Source: Pedobacter sp. Leaf216
GTDB taxonomy: Bacteria > Bacteroidota > Bacteroidia > Sphingobacteriales > Sphingobacteriaceae
Direction: 5' to 3'
DNA length: 64,000 bases
Assembly: GCF_001421515.1 (NCBI RefSeq)
Contig: NZ_LMKM01000004.1
Location: 84,237 to 148,236, forward strand
The translations under genes and the position numbers were made by a program. The notes below the pieces were generated by a model, which did no database searches, had not been told where the DNA came from, and saw nothing but the letters and a program-made list of their open reading frames with translations. Position 1 is the stretch's first letter. The number at the start of each line of letters is the position of its first letter. Below, one piece after another: positions 26,618 through 37,100 of this stretch.

Positions 26618-28162
26618 ATGCTTAAAAACTTCCTATACGCACTTTTATCTTTAATCGTAGTACCTTATATATTAAATGCACAACCTTTATCAAAAATTGC
26701 ACCAAAAAGGGAGTTTAGGGGTGTTTGGGTGGCTACAGTTACCAATATCGACTGGCCATCGCGGCCGGGTTTAAGCATCGATCAACAAAAGCAAGAGCTG
26801 ATCGGGATTTTGGAGCGGCATAAAAGTCAAGGCATGAATGCTATAATTTTGCAGGTAAGGCCAGCCGCTGATGCTTTTTACGCAAAATCGAGAGAGCCAT
26901 GGAGCCAGTGGTTAATGGGTAAACAGGGATTGGCTCCTGCTCCTGGTTACGATCCGTTGGCTTTTGCCATTAAAGAGGCTCATTTTAGAGGGATGGAGCT
27001 TCACGCCTGGTTTAACCCTTACAGGGCGAGTATGAGCAGTTCTGCTGTATTGAGCGAAGACCATGCTTACCGTAAACATCCAGATTGGTTTTTTACTTAC
27101 GGCGGCAAAAAACAGTTCGATCCAGGTATCCCTGATGTTAGGGAATATATTGTTCAGGTAATTTTAGATGTGGTGAAAGGGTATGATGTAGATGGAATCC
27201 ATTTCGACGATTATTTTTATCCGTATAAGGTTGAAGGACAAACAATTAACGACAGCAATACTTTTTACAAATACCCAAATAACATTTCGGATATTAAAGA
27301 TTGGAGGCGGAACAATGTTGATTTACTGATTAAACAGCTGGATGACAGTATTCACCACTATAAAAAATGGGTTAAATTCGGAATCAGTCCGTTTGGTATC
27401 TGGAAAAACAAATATGAAGATCCGGAAGGTTCTGCAACAAGTGGTTTATCCAATTATGCTGAGCTTTTTGCCGATAGCCGTAAATGGGTAAGGGAAGGCT
27501 GGGTAGATTACATCAATCCTCAAATTTATTTTACGTTTACCAGAAGGGTTGCGCCTTATGGTACCCTGGTTGATTGGTGGAGCAATAATACTTATGGCCG
27601 GCATGTTTACATTGGCCAGGGTGCTTACCTGGTTAATTCGCGTGCAGAAGCCGCCTGGAAAAATTTAAGCGAAATTCCGAATCAGATCAGGTACATTAGA
27701 AATAATAACCGAATTCAGGGAAGTGTTTATTTTAGTTCAAAATCTTTAAGCACGGTGGCAAAGGCTGTTGGCGATTCGTTAAAGAATGATTTTTACAAAT
27801 ACCCTGCCCTGCCTCCTCAAATGCCCTGGTTGGATGATGTACCACCTAATGAACCATTGGCCTTAACAGCAGATGCGTTAAAGGACGGCGTTCATTTAAA
27901 ATGGCAACTTCCTTTAAAAGCGAAAGATGGCGAAACGGCTTCGGGTTTTGTAATTTACCGTTTTAGCGAAGGAGAAAAGATTTCTGTGCTCGATCCTAAA
28001 TATATTATTAAAATAAGTTTTGAAGATTATCTTTCATTTATCGATACAAGTGTAGAAAGCGGAAAACGTTACAGCTATCTTGTAACTGCTTTGGATCGAT
28101 TAAAGAATGAAAGTGAGCCGAGTGGTCCGGTGGGGATAGAGGTGCCTTTAGCTAAAGAATAA
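26618..28162 (+). CDS. Secreted GHL10 (DUF187) family glycoside hydrolase with C-terminal Fn3-like domain
   Basis: The 514-residue protein has a signal peptide (LLSLIVVPYILNAQ) and a TIM-barrel GHL10 domain. The barrel opens REFRGVWVATVTNIDWPSRPG and continues with GMNAIILQVRPAADAFYAKS, HAWFNPYRASM, GIHFDDYFYPY, WVKFGISPFGIW and PQIYFTFTR. A fibronectin-III-like domain follows (about 410-510). The family is linked to cleavage of glycans containing amino sugars or peptidoglycan-like polymers, but activity is not established for this member. It is convergent with a lacI-type gene, and the neighbouring nag and anm genes fit an amino-sugar theme. Confidence 0.88.
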   Translation: MLKNFLYALLSLIVVPYILNAQPLSKIAPKREFRGVWVATVTNIDWPSRPGLSIDQQKQELIGILERHKSQGMNAIILQVRPAADAFYAKSREPWSQWLMGKQGLAPAPGYDPLAFAIKEAHFRGMELHAWFNPYRASMSSSAVLSEDHAYRKHPDWFFTYGGKKQFDPGIPDVREYIVQVILDVVKGYDVDGIHFDDYFYPYKVEGQTINDSNTFYKYPNNISDIKDWRRNNVDLLIKQLDDSIHHYKKWVKFGISPFGIWKNKYEDPEGSATSGLSNYAELFADSRKWVREGWVDYINPQIYFTFTRRVAPYGTLVDWWSNNTYGRHVYIGQGAYLVNSRAEAAWKNLSEIPNQIRYIRNNNRIQGSVYFSSKSLSTVAKAVGDSLKNDFYKYPALPPQMPWLDDVPPNEPLALTADALKDGVHLKWQLPLKAKDGETASGFVIYRFSEGEKISVLDPKYIIKISFEDYLSFIDTSVESGKRYSYLVTALDRLKNESEPSGPVGIEVPLAKE

Positions 28163-28170
28163 TACGAATA

Positions 28171-29190
28171 TTAATCTGTTTTATTAGTTGATTCCCGATC
28201 TACAACGGCAGGATCGATTACGATGTGTTCCATGTTGGCATATGGGTTTTGCTGACTGACCATTTTGAGGAACATTTTAGCGCATTCTTTGCCCATTTGA
28301 GGTGCATGCTGATCGATAGTTGATAGATTTGGGGTGATATAGGCAGAGAAAGCCTCATTTGCAAATCCGATTACACCAACTTCTGGCGGCGTTTCATCAA
28401 TTTCTTTAAGTTTTTTAATTACCCCCAAAGCTGTAAAATCATCACCGGCAATAATGGCGTCGGGTTTGTTTTTGCTGCGCATTAATTTGCCTGCGCCAAA
28501 ACGGCCATCTTTTATTGATAGGCCTCCAAAAATAATGTGTTCATTTGAAAGCGGGAGCTGATGATCTGCGAGCGCAGATTTATATCCCTCTAAACGATCG
28601 TTAAAGATCTTAATCTGGTGAATGGTGGTAATAAAGGCAATTTTCTTATATCCCTTATCAATTAAGTGTTTGGTAGCGATATAACCAGCATTAAAATCAT
28701 CGAGTGTAATGGTAGGCACATTTAAATCGACGTTTACACGGTCGAATAATATCAAGGGTTTGTTTTGTTTAATAATTTCGGCAAAATGCGAAACATCTTG
28801 TGTTTCTAAAGAGAGGGAAGCCATAATGCCATCTACCTGTGCTTCTAATAAGGTTCTTACGCCATTTATTTCGTTTTCTACAGATTCATTTGATTGATAA
28901 ATAATAACGCGGTAACCGCTGTCTTTTAAACCATCCTCGATGCAATGAATAATGGATGCAAAAAAATGAGCCTGTACACTTGGTACAATTACGCCAATAA
29001 TGTAGGTTTTGCCCGATTTTAGGGCAGAAGCAAGCTTGTTTGGACTATAATCTAACTTTTTAGCCATTTCTACAACCGCTTTCCTTGTGGTATCGCTTAT
29101 TGCCGGAAAGCCACTAAGTGCTCTTGAAACTGTAGAAACAGTAACATTCAACTCCTTAGCGATATCGTATATGGTGGTTTTCTTTTTCAA
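28171..29190 (-). CDS. LacI-family transcriptional regulator (TTG start)
   Basis: The 339-residue protein has the standard N-terminal HTH (TIYDIAKELNVTVSTVSRALSG) and a periplasmic-binding-like effector domain (IIGVIVPSVQAHFFASIIHCIEDGLK ... DAIIAGDDFTALGVIKKLKE). The start codon is TTG at 29190. In the frame upstream there is a stop six codons earlier and no ATG between, and the KKKTTIYDIA start is the normal N-terminus. It is 35 bp downstream of the NagX-like gene on the same strand and likely controls sugar genes around it. The ligand is not known. Confidence 0.93.
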   Translation of the reverse strand: MKKKTTIYDIAKELNVTVSTVSRALSGFPAISDTTRKAVVEMAKKLDYSPNKLASALKSGKTYIIGVIVPSVQAHFFASIIHCIEDGLKDSGYRVIIYQSNESVENEINGVRTLLEAQVDGIMASLSLETQDVSHFAEIIKQNKPLILFDRVNVDLNVPTITLDDFNAGYIATKHLIDKGYKKIAFITTIHQIKIFNDRLEGYKSALADHQLPLSNEHIIFGGLSIKDGRFGAGKLMRSKNKPDAIIAGDDFTALGVIKKLKEIDETPPEVGVIGFANEAFSAYITPNLSTIDQHAPQMGKECAKMFLKMVSQQNPYANMEHIVIDPAVVDRESTNKTD

Positions 29191-29225
29191 TTGAGCAGGG
29201 TTCAGTCAATTATAGTTTAAATTTA

Positions 29226-30386
29226 CTAAACCTTAATAATAATGTTCTTTTTATACATGAAATATAACAGGATATAAAAGCCAAGCACATAAGTTATGGC
29301 CCACACGAGCGAGGCATTTATCGGACTGAAAAATGGAGTGTAACAAGTTTCGTAAAACCTCACCAATAAGCCGGTTTTTGTGCCGTCGGGATTGGTGAGC
29401 TGAATGAGGTTTAATACACGGGGCATTAAGCCCGCCAGGAAGAAAACAGTTATGGCATTTACACCGTAAACAACAAAAGGTGTGGTAAATTTTTTATAAC
29501 CCTGTACATCGATAATCCAGTAACAAAGGGCCAGGCCGATTGAGGCCAGTCCTCCGGCATAAAGTACGTAAGAGCTTGTCCACAATGCTTTATTGATCGG
29601 AAATTGTAAATCCCAAAGTAAACCTAAAATAACTGCTGTTATACCGGTAGTAAACAGCCAGGCAACTTTGGTAGGGTTATCTACATCTTTTCTACGCATC
29701 CACACACCCACCAGTATTCCAAATAAGCAGGTTCCGATTGCAGGTAATGTACTTAAAATTCCTTCCGGATCCCAGGTTTTGGATGATGCCCAGGTATGTG
29801 CTTCAGTAAGTATACCCCTGTCAATCCAGGCTGCTAAATTGGTTTCTTTTTCCAGGTTAGGGTAACCTACGCCAGGTACAGGAATAAAGGTCATTAATGC
29901 CCAATAAACAGCAAGTATTACAATGAGTGATCTGAAAATTGCCTTATTGGATACTTTGATAAAAATAATACTGCTGATGATGAAAACAATGCCTATGCGT
30001 TGCAGTACGCCCAAAAGCCTAACGGTTTGAAAAGCCTCCCAGATGGATCTATGGTCAGTTATTGCGCTAATGATTTTTCCAAAAATAGCGAGGAAAAAAC
30101 CAAGTAAATAGAGAATGATTCCACGTTTAATGGCTTTTCTAATGGTTTTATTATGGGTTGATGGATCTGCTTTACTGCTGCTCATGGCAAAGGCAATTGA
30201 TACACCAACTATCCATAAAAAGAACGGAAAGATCAAATCAGTAGGTGTACAGCCGTTCCATTCTGCGTGTTCTAACGGAGCGTAAATGTGGCCCCAACTG
30301 CCGGGGTTATTTACTAAAATCATTGCAGCTACAGTTAACCCCCGAAAAAAATCAAGAGATAACAATCGTTGTTTAGGTTCGGTCAT
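29226..30386 (-). CDS. NagX/HGSNAT-like transmembrane acyltransferase (DUF5009/DUF1624)
   Basis: The 386-residue protein has about ten membrane helices. The N-terminus, LLSLDFFRGLTVAAMILVNNPGSW, then HAEWNGCTPTDLIFPFFLWIVGVSIAFAMS, is characteristic of the family that includes NagX and the human lysosomal heparan-alpha-glucosaminide N-acetyltransferase. Such proteins are thought to move acetyl groups across a membrane onto an amino sugar. Activity in this organism is inferred. The LacI gene follows it directly, and nagB-PIG-L lies upstream on the same strand behind a terminator. Confidence 0.86.
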   Translation of the reverse strand: MTEPKQRLLSLDFFRGLTVAAMILVNNPGSWGHIYAPLEHAEWNGCTPTDLIFPFFLWIVGVSIAFAMSSSKADPSTHNKTIRKAIKRGIILYLLGFFLAIFGKIISAITDHRSIWEAFQTVRLLGVLQRIGIVFIISSIIFIKVSNKAIFRSLIVILAVYWALMTFIPVPGVGYPNLEKETNLAAWIDRGILTEAHTWASSKTWDPEGILSTLPAIGTCLFGILVGVWMRRKDVDNPTKVAWLFTTGITAVILGLLWDLQFPINKALWTSSYVLYAGGLASIGLALCYWIIDVQGYKKFTTPFVVYGVNAITVFFLAGLMPRVLNLIQLTNPDGTKTGLLVRFYETCYTPFFSPINASLVWAITYVLGFYILLYFMYKKNIIIKV

Positions 30387-30691
30387 GGTTAACTGGTTAG
30401 GTTTGGCGAACTAATTTAGCCTATTGTTTTTAGATTGAGAAATTACTTACGAAGTTTAGGTAAACAGTAGTGAAGATTACTTCTGAAAGCCATGGAAATC
30501 TTTATAAAGACTTTCTGATTTTGCTGCTTACAGGTATCGAGACTTCGGAGGTTTGGCCAAAGCGAAAACTCACTTTTCGGTGACTTTATTTTTATTAATG
30601 CAAAGTTCTGGAGGTGAGCAACTTCTTGATTTTTTATTAAACCTTATAAATATTTTTCATTAGCGGTTTTTTGAACATATGATGCTTGGGC
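30387..30691. other. Spacer upstream of the NagX-like gene
   Basis: About 305 bp lie between the nagB terminator and the NagX-like gene start. It contains short C/G-rich stretches (GAGACTTCGGAGGTTT near 30538) that resemble palindromic intergenic elements, but no complete arm pair was found. No coding frame was recognised. Confidence 0.45.
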
Positions 30692-30725
30692 AAAAAAAAT
30701 CCTGCTTTGAATAATCAAAGCAGGA
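30692..30725 (-). terminator. Intrinsic terminator of the nagB-PIG-L gene
   Basis: An 11-bp stem (TCCTGCTTTGA / TCAAAGCAGGA, 30700-30710 and 30715-30725) with a 4-nt loop is followed on the minus strand by eight T (complement of 30692-30699), 22 bp after the stop. Confidence 0.9.
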
Positions 30726-30747
30726 CTGGATTTATTTTAAATTTCAA

Positions 30748-32673
30748 TTAATCTTCAAATTTCCAACGTACAAACGCTTCCATTGCTTCATATTCAGCAA
30801 GGCCAAGCTCATCGTAGGCTTTTGCGGTATCTCGGTTACGGTCTTCCGCGCGTTGCCAAAACTCCCTTGAGTCGTCACCAGGGAAAACGGCTCTGTCTTT
30901 CTGACTCTGGTGTTTGAAAATTGCATATTTTTTGCGTTCAAGCTCTTGCGGAGAAATTGGAACTGCCATTTCAATTTCATAGGTTTCAAACTCATGCCAC
31001 GCGCCACGGTACATCCATAACCAGCAATCCTGTGCCCAGGCTTCGGTTTTACGCAAGCGTTTTAATGCTTCCAGAATGATTTTGAAACAAACAATATGTG
31101 TTCCGTGCGGATCTTCGAAATCGCCGGCTGCGTAAACCTGCTGAGGTTTAACTTTCTGTAAAAGTTCGATTGTAAGTTCAATATCGGCATCTGTTACCGG
31201 GTTTTTCTGTACTTTTCCACTTTCGTAAAATGGTAGTGCCTGAAAATGGATGTGGTCATCTTCAAGGCCGCAATATCTTGCTCCGGCAATGGCTTCACCT
31301 TTTCTAATCAATCCTTTAACAGTCTGAATTTCTGGTGTATCTACCTGATTTGGTTTTTTCTGCTCAATAAAGGTTCTCATTTTGTTGTAAAGATCCTTTA
31401 AATGTGCATTGTCCATACCCATTTTCTCAGTAAAGTCTACATTAAACTCTACAAAGCGGAGTGCATCGTCGTCCCAAACAGCGGTGTTGCCCGAAGTTTG
31501 ATAAGCTACGTGTACATCATGTTTCTGATCAACCAGGCGCAGAAAAGTACCACCCATCGAAATTACATCATCATCAGGGTGTGGAGAAAATATTATGATC
31601 CTCTTTTTGGCAGGCTCGGCCCTTTCCGGCCGTTGTGAATCATCTGCATTTGGCTTGCCACCTGGCCAGCCGGTAATGGTGTGTTGTAATTTATTGAAGA
31701 TATGGATATTGATATTGTAAACCGGGCCTTTTTCGGTTGCCAGTTGTGCCATACCATTATTGTTGTAATCGTCTTCAGTTAATTTTAAGATCGGTTTTTT
31801 TAAGGTGTTGGCGAGCCAGATTACCGCTTTGCGGATCAAGGCATCTGTCCAGATACAATCTTTAACCAACCACGGGGTATCAAAGCGGGTTAATTCTGAA
31901 GCTGCGGGAGCATCAAGAATAAACTCCACATGCTCAGAAAGTTGCAGGTATGTTGCAGGTACTTCTCCTGAAATTTCGCCCTCAACGGCCTTTTTAATAA
32001 TCGAAGCTTTTTTACGGCTCCAAGCCATTAAAATGATTTCCCTTGCCTTAAAAATTGTACCGATACCCATGGTAATGGCCTTGGTTGGTACAAAGGTTTT
32101 ACCACCGAAATCGCGTGCAGCATCACGGCGGGTTAAATCATCCAGCGTAACCAAACGGGTACCCGAATTTGGTGCAGATCCCGGCTCGTTAAATCCGATG
32201 TGACCGGTACGGCCAATACCCAAAATCTGGATATCCAGCCCTCCAAGATCGCCGATTTTCTTTTCGTATTCCAAACAGAATGCCGGAATGTCTTCCAAAG
32301 CTAGCGTTCCATCAGGAATGTGAACGTTTTTCTTATCGATATCAATGTGATCGAAAAGGTTTTCATTCATAAACGTAACGTAACTTTGTGCGGCAGTAGG
32401 GGCCATTGGATAGTATTCATCCAGGTTAAAAGTAATTACGTTTTTAAAACTTAACCCTTCTTCTTTGTGCAGCCTAACCAATTCGGCATAAACTGCAATT
32501 GGGGTAACACCTGTTGCTAAGCCCAGTACTGCAGGTGTGTTGTTTGCTTGTTTTGATTTAATGAGCCCGGCAATGCGGTGTGCTACATTAATTGAAGCAA
32601 TTTTTGGATTTTCGAACACGCTTACGGGTAATTTCTCGAAACGTGTCTCCTCCAGTAGATTTAATCTAGCCAT
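30748..32673 (-). CDS. nagB: NagB glucosamine-6-phosphate deaminase fused to a PIG-L/LmbE deacetylase-like domain
   Basis: The 641-residue protein has two parts. Residues about 20-300 are NagB-like: GLATGVTPIAVYAELVR, NLDEYYPM and GIGRTGHIGFNEPGS. The first part should convert glucosamine-6-phosphate to fructose-6-phosphate and ammonia. Residues about 355-640 are PIG-L-like: FSPHPDDDVISMGG at about 362-375 and the zinc-site HGTH later. The second part may remove an acetyl group from a sugar. This fused form is known in Bacteroidota. The ATG at 32673 is followed closely by the family N-terminus. The gene is divergent from anmK, 152 bp away. Confidence 0.93.
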   Translation of the reverse strand: MARLNLLEETRFEKLPVSVFENPKIASINVAHRIAGLIKSKQANNTPAVLGLATGVTPIAVYAELVRLHKEEGLSFKNVITFNLDEYYPMAPTAAQSYVTFMNENLFDHIDIDKKNVHIPDGTLALEDIPAFCLEYEKKIGDLGGLDIQILGIGRTGHIGFNEPGSAPNSGTRLVTLDDLTRRDAARDFGGKTFVPTKAITMGIGTIFKAREIILMAWSRKKASIIKKAVEGEISGEVPATYLQLSEHVEFILDAPAASELTRFDTPWLVKDCIWTDALIRKAVIWLANTLKKPILKLTEDDYNNNGMAQLATEKGPVYNINIHIFNKLQHTITGWPGGKPNADDSQRPERAEPAKKRIIIFSPHPDDDVISMGGTFLRLVDQKHDVHVAYQTSGNTAVWDDDALRFVEFNVDFTEKMGMDNAHLKDLYNKMRTFIEQKKPNQVDTPEIQTVKGLIRKGEAIAGARYCGLEDDHIHFQALPFYESGKVQKNPVTDADIELTIELLQKVKPQQVYAAGDFEDPHGTHIVCFKIILEALKRLRKTEAWAQDCWLWMYRGAWHEFETYEIEMAVPISPQELERKKYAIFKHQSQKDRAVFPGDDSREFWQRAEDRNRDTAKAYDELGLAEYEAMEAFVRWKFED

Positions 32674-32825
32674 TTTTTTTATATGGATTTTAATGTACGG
32701 AGCAGTAAATATAGAGAGTTATGCCCAATTTGTACCAAAGGTTATTTACATTTATTGCAAGAATTTACACAATATTCGATTAAAGGCCCAGACAAACGTT
32801 TGATTTTTTTCGTAAAAAAACCAAT

Positions 32826-34022
32826 ATGAACACACAGATCCAAAAGTTATACTTAAAAGCAGGAAAATCAGAACGTTTAATTATAGGCTTGATGAGCGGC
32901 ACTTCTATGGATGGACTGGATATTGCCCTTTGTTTGGTGAAGGGAAGCGGAGCACATACCAATATTGAAGTGTTAAATTTTAAAACCGCTGATTATACAG
33001 ATGATTTTAGGGCAAAAATAAAAGCTGTTTTTTCAAAAAAACAAGTCGATTTACAATTGGTATGCCTTATGAACGCGCATATTGCCAACACCCATGCACA
33101 GCTTATAAATGATGCGCTTGCAGAATGGGGCTACAAAAATGATGATATTGATTTTATTGCCAGCCACGGGCAAACCATTTTTCATGCTCCAAAATCATTA
33201 CACCAACTGGCAGATTACCCTAATGGCACATTACAGATTGGGGATGGAGATCATATTGCCTTAAAAACTGGGATTATTATCTTGTCTGATTTTAGGCAGA
33301 AACACCTGGCAGCTGGTGGTGAAGGTGCTCCTTTGGCTGTTTATGGAGATTATTTAATGTTTACAAAGGAAGGAGAAGATCGTGTGATGCTCAATATTGG
33401 CGGAATAGCAAATTTTACTTACCTGCCAGCAAGCACGGATGCAAATGCAATTTTTTCTACAGATGTTGGTCCGGGCAATACTTTGATGGATCAATACATG
33501 CAAAAACATTTTGGCCAGTTTTATGATAAAAATGCTGCAATTGCTTTATCTGGTAAATCGAATCAAAAATTGTTGTCTGCTTTGCTTAACTGTGATTTTT
33601 TTGAGCTGGAATTTCCTAAAACTACCGGGCCCGAATTATTTAACCTTGAATATTTAATAAAAGCACAGGAGCAATCGTTAACCACAAATTTAGGTAAAGC
33701 AGATGTAATGGCTACATTATGCCATTTTTCGGCAGAAACTATCGCAAATGCTATAAAACGTTGTTTTGGCGAAAAGGCTGAAGCGCGTGTGTTTATGAGT
33801 GGCGGCGGCATGCATAACCCTTTGCTGGTGAGCCTCCTTAATGAAAAACTGCCTGCCTGTATTTTTTTAACAACAGCTGATTTAAACATTAACCCCGATG
33901 CTAAAGAGGCGGTTTTATTTGCTGTTTTGGCAAATGAAACGCTTTGTGGCGAGCCGATTAATTTTGGCAACAGGCAAGGTGTACCTTCGGTTTGTATGGG
34001 TAAAATCAGTTTGCCGCAATAG
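32826..34022 (+). CDS. anmK: Anhydro-N-acetylmuramic acid kinase
   Basis: The 398-residue protein is a sugar kinase of the actin/hexokinase fold. The N-terminal motif LIIGLMSGTSMDGLDIAL is diagnostic of AnmK, followed by FIASHGQTIFH, VYGDYLMF and NIGGIANFTYLP, with FSTDVGPGNTLMDQYM and VFMSGGGMHNP later. AnmK phosphorylates and opens 1,6-anhydro-N-acetylmuramic acid from peptidoglycan turnover. It is divergent from nagB-PIG-L and next to a SusC/SusD pair, consistent with recycling or uptake of wall-derived sugars. Confidence 0.95.
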   Translation: MNTQIQKLYLKAGKSERLIIGLMSGTSMDGLDIALCLVKGSGAHTNIEVLNFKTADYTDDFRAKIKAVFSKKQVDLQLVCLMNAHIANTHAQLINDALAEWGYKNDDIDFIASHGQTIFHAPKSLHQLADYPNGTLQIGDGDHIALKTGIIILSDFRQKHLAAGGEGAPLAVYGDYLMFTKEGEDRVMLNIGGIANFTYLPASTDANAIFSTDVGPGNTLMDQYMQKHFGQFYDKNAAIALSGKSNQKLLSALLNCDFFELEFPKTTGPELFNLEYLIKAQEQSLTTNLGKADVMATLCHFSAETIANAIKRCFGEKAEARVFMSGGGMHNPLLVSLLNEKLPACIFLTTADLNINPDAKEAVLFAVLANETLCGEPINFGNRQGVPSVCMGKISLPQ

Positions 34023-34072
34023 CAAGATCATTTCAATTTAAGAATTGTAAATGAGTTTGTACCCGTTAAAAA

Positions 34073-34102
34073 TTTGGTTTGTGCGGTATTTTGTTAAATT
34101 TG
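34073..34102 (+). promoter_or_regulatory. Complete Bacteroidota promoter for the first susC gene
   Basis: TTTG at 34073-34076 is followed after 18 nt by TAAATTTG at 34095-34102, a -33/-7 pair matching TTTG...TAnnTTTG. The ATG lies 36 bp further at 34139. Confidence 0.6.
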
Positions 34103-34138
34103 TTTTAACACTAATCTTCAAATATAAAACCAATTTTT

Positions 34139-37100
34139 ATGGAAAAAAGTTACCTAAAATGGTCACCAGGATTTTTCGCAATTTTGTTGATCCCATTTCT
34201 GCTGATCTTATCTGCACGAATGGCACAAGCACAAAACAAACGGTATACCATAAGTGGTAAGGTTACCGATGCTTCAAATAAAGAACAGATTCCGGGCGTT
34301 GTTGTTAAAATTATCAATACCAATTTAGTAACCAGTACCAATGCTAACGGTGGATATACTTTTTCGGTAGATTTAGCCCCGGGCAAATACCAGGTTCAGT
34401 TTTCTTACGTAGGTTATAAAAGCAGAAGTGAGGGGATAGATCTTGGTGCTAATGATCAGGTTCAATTAAGTACAGCGCTAAGTGGTGATGCCGTTGGCCT
34501 TGATGAGGTAATTGTTACCGGAACTTCGCAGGGAACGACACGAAAAGAACTGGGAAGTTATGTAAGTACGGTTAAGGGCGATGATTTAAATAAGGCCCCA
34601 AGCGGAAACGTACTTTCATCTTTACAGGGAAAAACAGCAGGGGCTCAGATCAGCCAAAACTCAGGTGATCCTGCTGGCGGATTATCTGTACGCTTAAGGG
34701 GGATCAGTTCGGTAAATTCATCATCAGAGCCTCTTTATATTATTGACGGGGTAATTGTTAATAATTCTACTACAAGGGTTACCAATACTTCATCTAACTA
34801 CGATGGGGGTAACTTTGTGGGCAGTATCGGCCAAAACAGAATGGTTGATATTAACCCGGCCGATATTGAGCGGATTGAAGTGTTAAACGGAGCCGCCGCA
34901 GCTGCAATTTATGGTTCGAGGGCAAATTCCGGCGTAATCCAGATTTTTACCAAAAAAGGTGTAAGTGGTGCTGCCCAGGTTAATTTTAGCACAAGTTTAA
35001 CCTTGAGTCACCTCCGTAAGCAGGTTGAGGTAAACGAATCTCCGGTAAGGTTTGGTACACCAACTCTTTTTCCTACGCAAGATGTGATCCAAACGGTTGG
35101 CGATCCGGCAGTGTTGGAAAAGAAAACCATTCCTGCTGCACGATATAACTATCAGGATTATATCTTTCAATCGGCAACAGGTACAGATAATACTGTTTCA
35201 GTTTCAGGAGGTAATGAAAATACAAAATATTATACCTCTGCGGCTTATTTCAGCAATCAGGGGATTATTAAAAACACTGACTTTACGCGCTATAATTTTA
35301 GGGCAAACGTAGATCAAAAAATCACTGAATGGGCAAAATTAAGTGCCGGCTTAAATTATATCCGCAGTTCTGCCAATGAAAAGCCAGATGGAAATTCGTT
35401 TTTTTCGCCAATGAACTCGGTTACCATTATTGGTAATATACATGATATTTTTGCCAGAGATGCCAACGGTAATTTAATGGCTGTTGGAGAAAGGGGCAGG
35501 GTAAATCCCGTTTCGGTAATCGAAGATATTAAGCAACGCCAGGAAACTAACCGCATCATTGCCAATGCCAATTTAAAATTGTACCCGGTAAAAAATTTAA
35601 CGTTAGATTTTACTTTGGGGGTTGATAACTCTGGTCAGAGTGGTTCTACCTATATACCGCCCTTTGCATATAATGTAAATCCTGATTTTTATGGTGGAGG
35701 TGCATCCTTGGATGGAACCTTAAATGGCTATGCAAGTGCGGCAACAAACAATGCTTTTCAATTTAACAATGAGTTTAATGCCACTTACCAGGCAAAACTT
35801 TCTGATTTAATTTCCTCAACCACGCAGGTTGGTTACTCTTTTCAATATGAAAAAACCAGGTACCAGTTGGTAAACGGTAGAGGTTTGGCCCCATTAATCG
35901 AAACAGTAAACGCTGCTGCAACGCAACTTCCGAGTGTAGATGGCAGAACGGAATTATCGGTTAGTGGAGGATACATTCAACAAAACTTTAAATATAAAGA
36001 TCATTTATTTGTTACCGGAGCCCTCAGGGTTGATCAATCTTCAGTATTCGGAGCTGAAAACCGTACACAGGAATACTTAAAAGGAAGCTTAAGTTATGTG
36101 CTTTCTTCAGCTGATTACTGGAAAAGTTTTGGTGTTTCTGACTGGTGGGATGCATTTAAAATCAGAGCAGCATACGGGGAGTCGGGAAATTTGACAGGTA
36201 TTGGTGCATATGATCGGATAAATGCTTATTCTACTCAATCATTTTTAGGAAGGGCTTCATTGTTTTCGAGTGCCACATTAGCGAATGAAAATGTTAAGCC
36301 TGAACGCCAGCGCGAACTGGAACTGGGAACAGATTTATCTTTTTTCAAAAACAGGTTGGGCCTACAGTTTAACTGGTACAATAAAAAAGTAAGTGATCTT
36401 TTAATTGCCAGCGTGCAGGCACCTTCCAGTGGATTTTCAAGCTTGCTGGATAATATCGGCTCGTTAAGAAACAAAGGGATTGAACTTGTTTTAAACGGAA
36501 CCCCTGTAGATGGAAAGGGTTTTAAATGGAATACTTCAGTTGTTTTTAACAGAAACAGAAATACCGCACTTGATGTTGGTGGTTTAAGATTGTTTAGTAC
36601 AAACCCTGGTGCCCCGGTAGCGATTATAAACGGTGAGGCTATTGGTGTGTTTTACGGAACTTTTTTTGCACGGAATCCTGATGGAAGTTTGTTAACCAAT
36701 GCCGCAGGTATTCCTCAAATAGAAAAGGGAATTCAAACTTCTGCCACAACGTTTACCCCTCAGCGCGATGCGAACGGTTTGCCTACCGGTACAACCTTAC
36801 GTAAAGTGATTGGTAATCCAAATCCAGATTATAATATGTCTTTTGTGAACGATTTTACCTATAAACGTTTGAATTTACATGTGCAATTTGATGCTGTACA
36901 GGGAGGTGATGTATGGAATGCCGACTGGAGAACCCGGCAAGGTGTGGGTAATGGCAAAGTAGCGGAGCAGGAGCAACTTGGACAATTGCCTAGAGGCTAT
37001 GTAGCCGGCGTTTATGCGATTGAAGAATGGCGTATTGATGATGGATCTTTTGTTAAATTGAGAGAAATATCATTAAGCTATAACGTTGGTAAGCTTAAGT

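Noticed and set aside
31402..31638. Plus-strand 78-residue frame inside the NagB-PIG-L gene
   Set aside because: It is antisense to a clearly recognised enzyme and has no motif.
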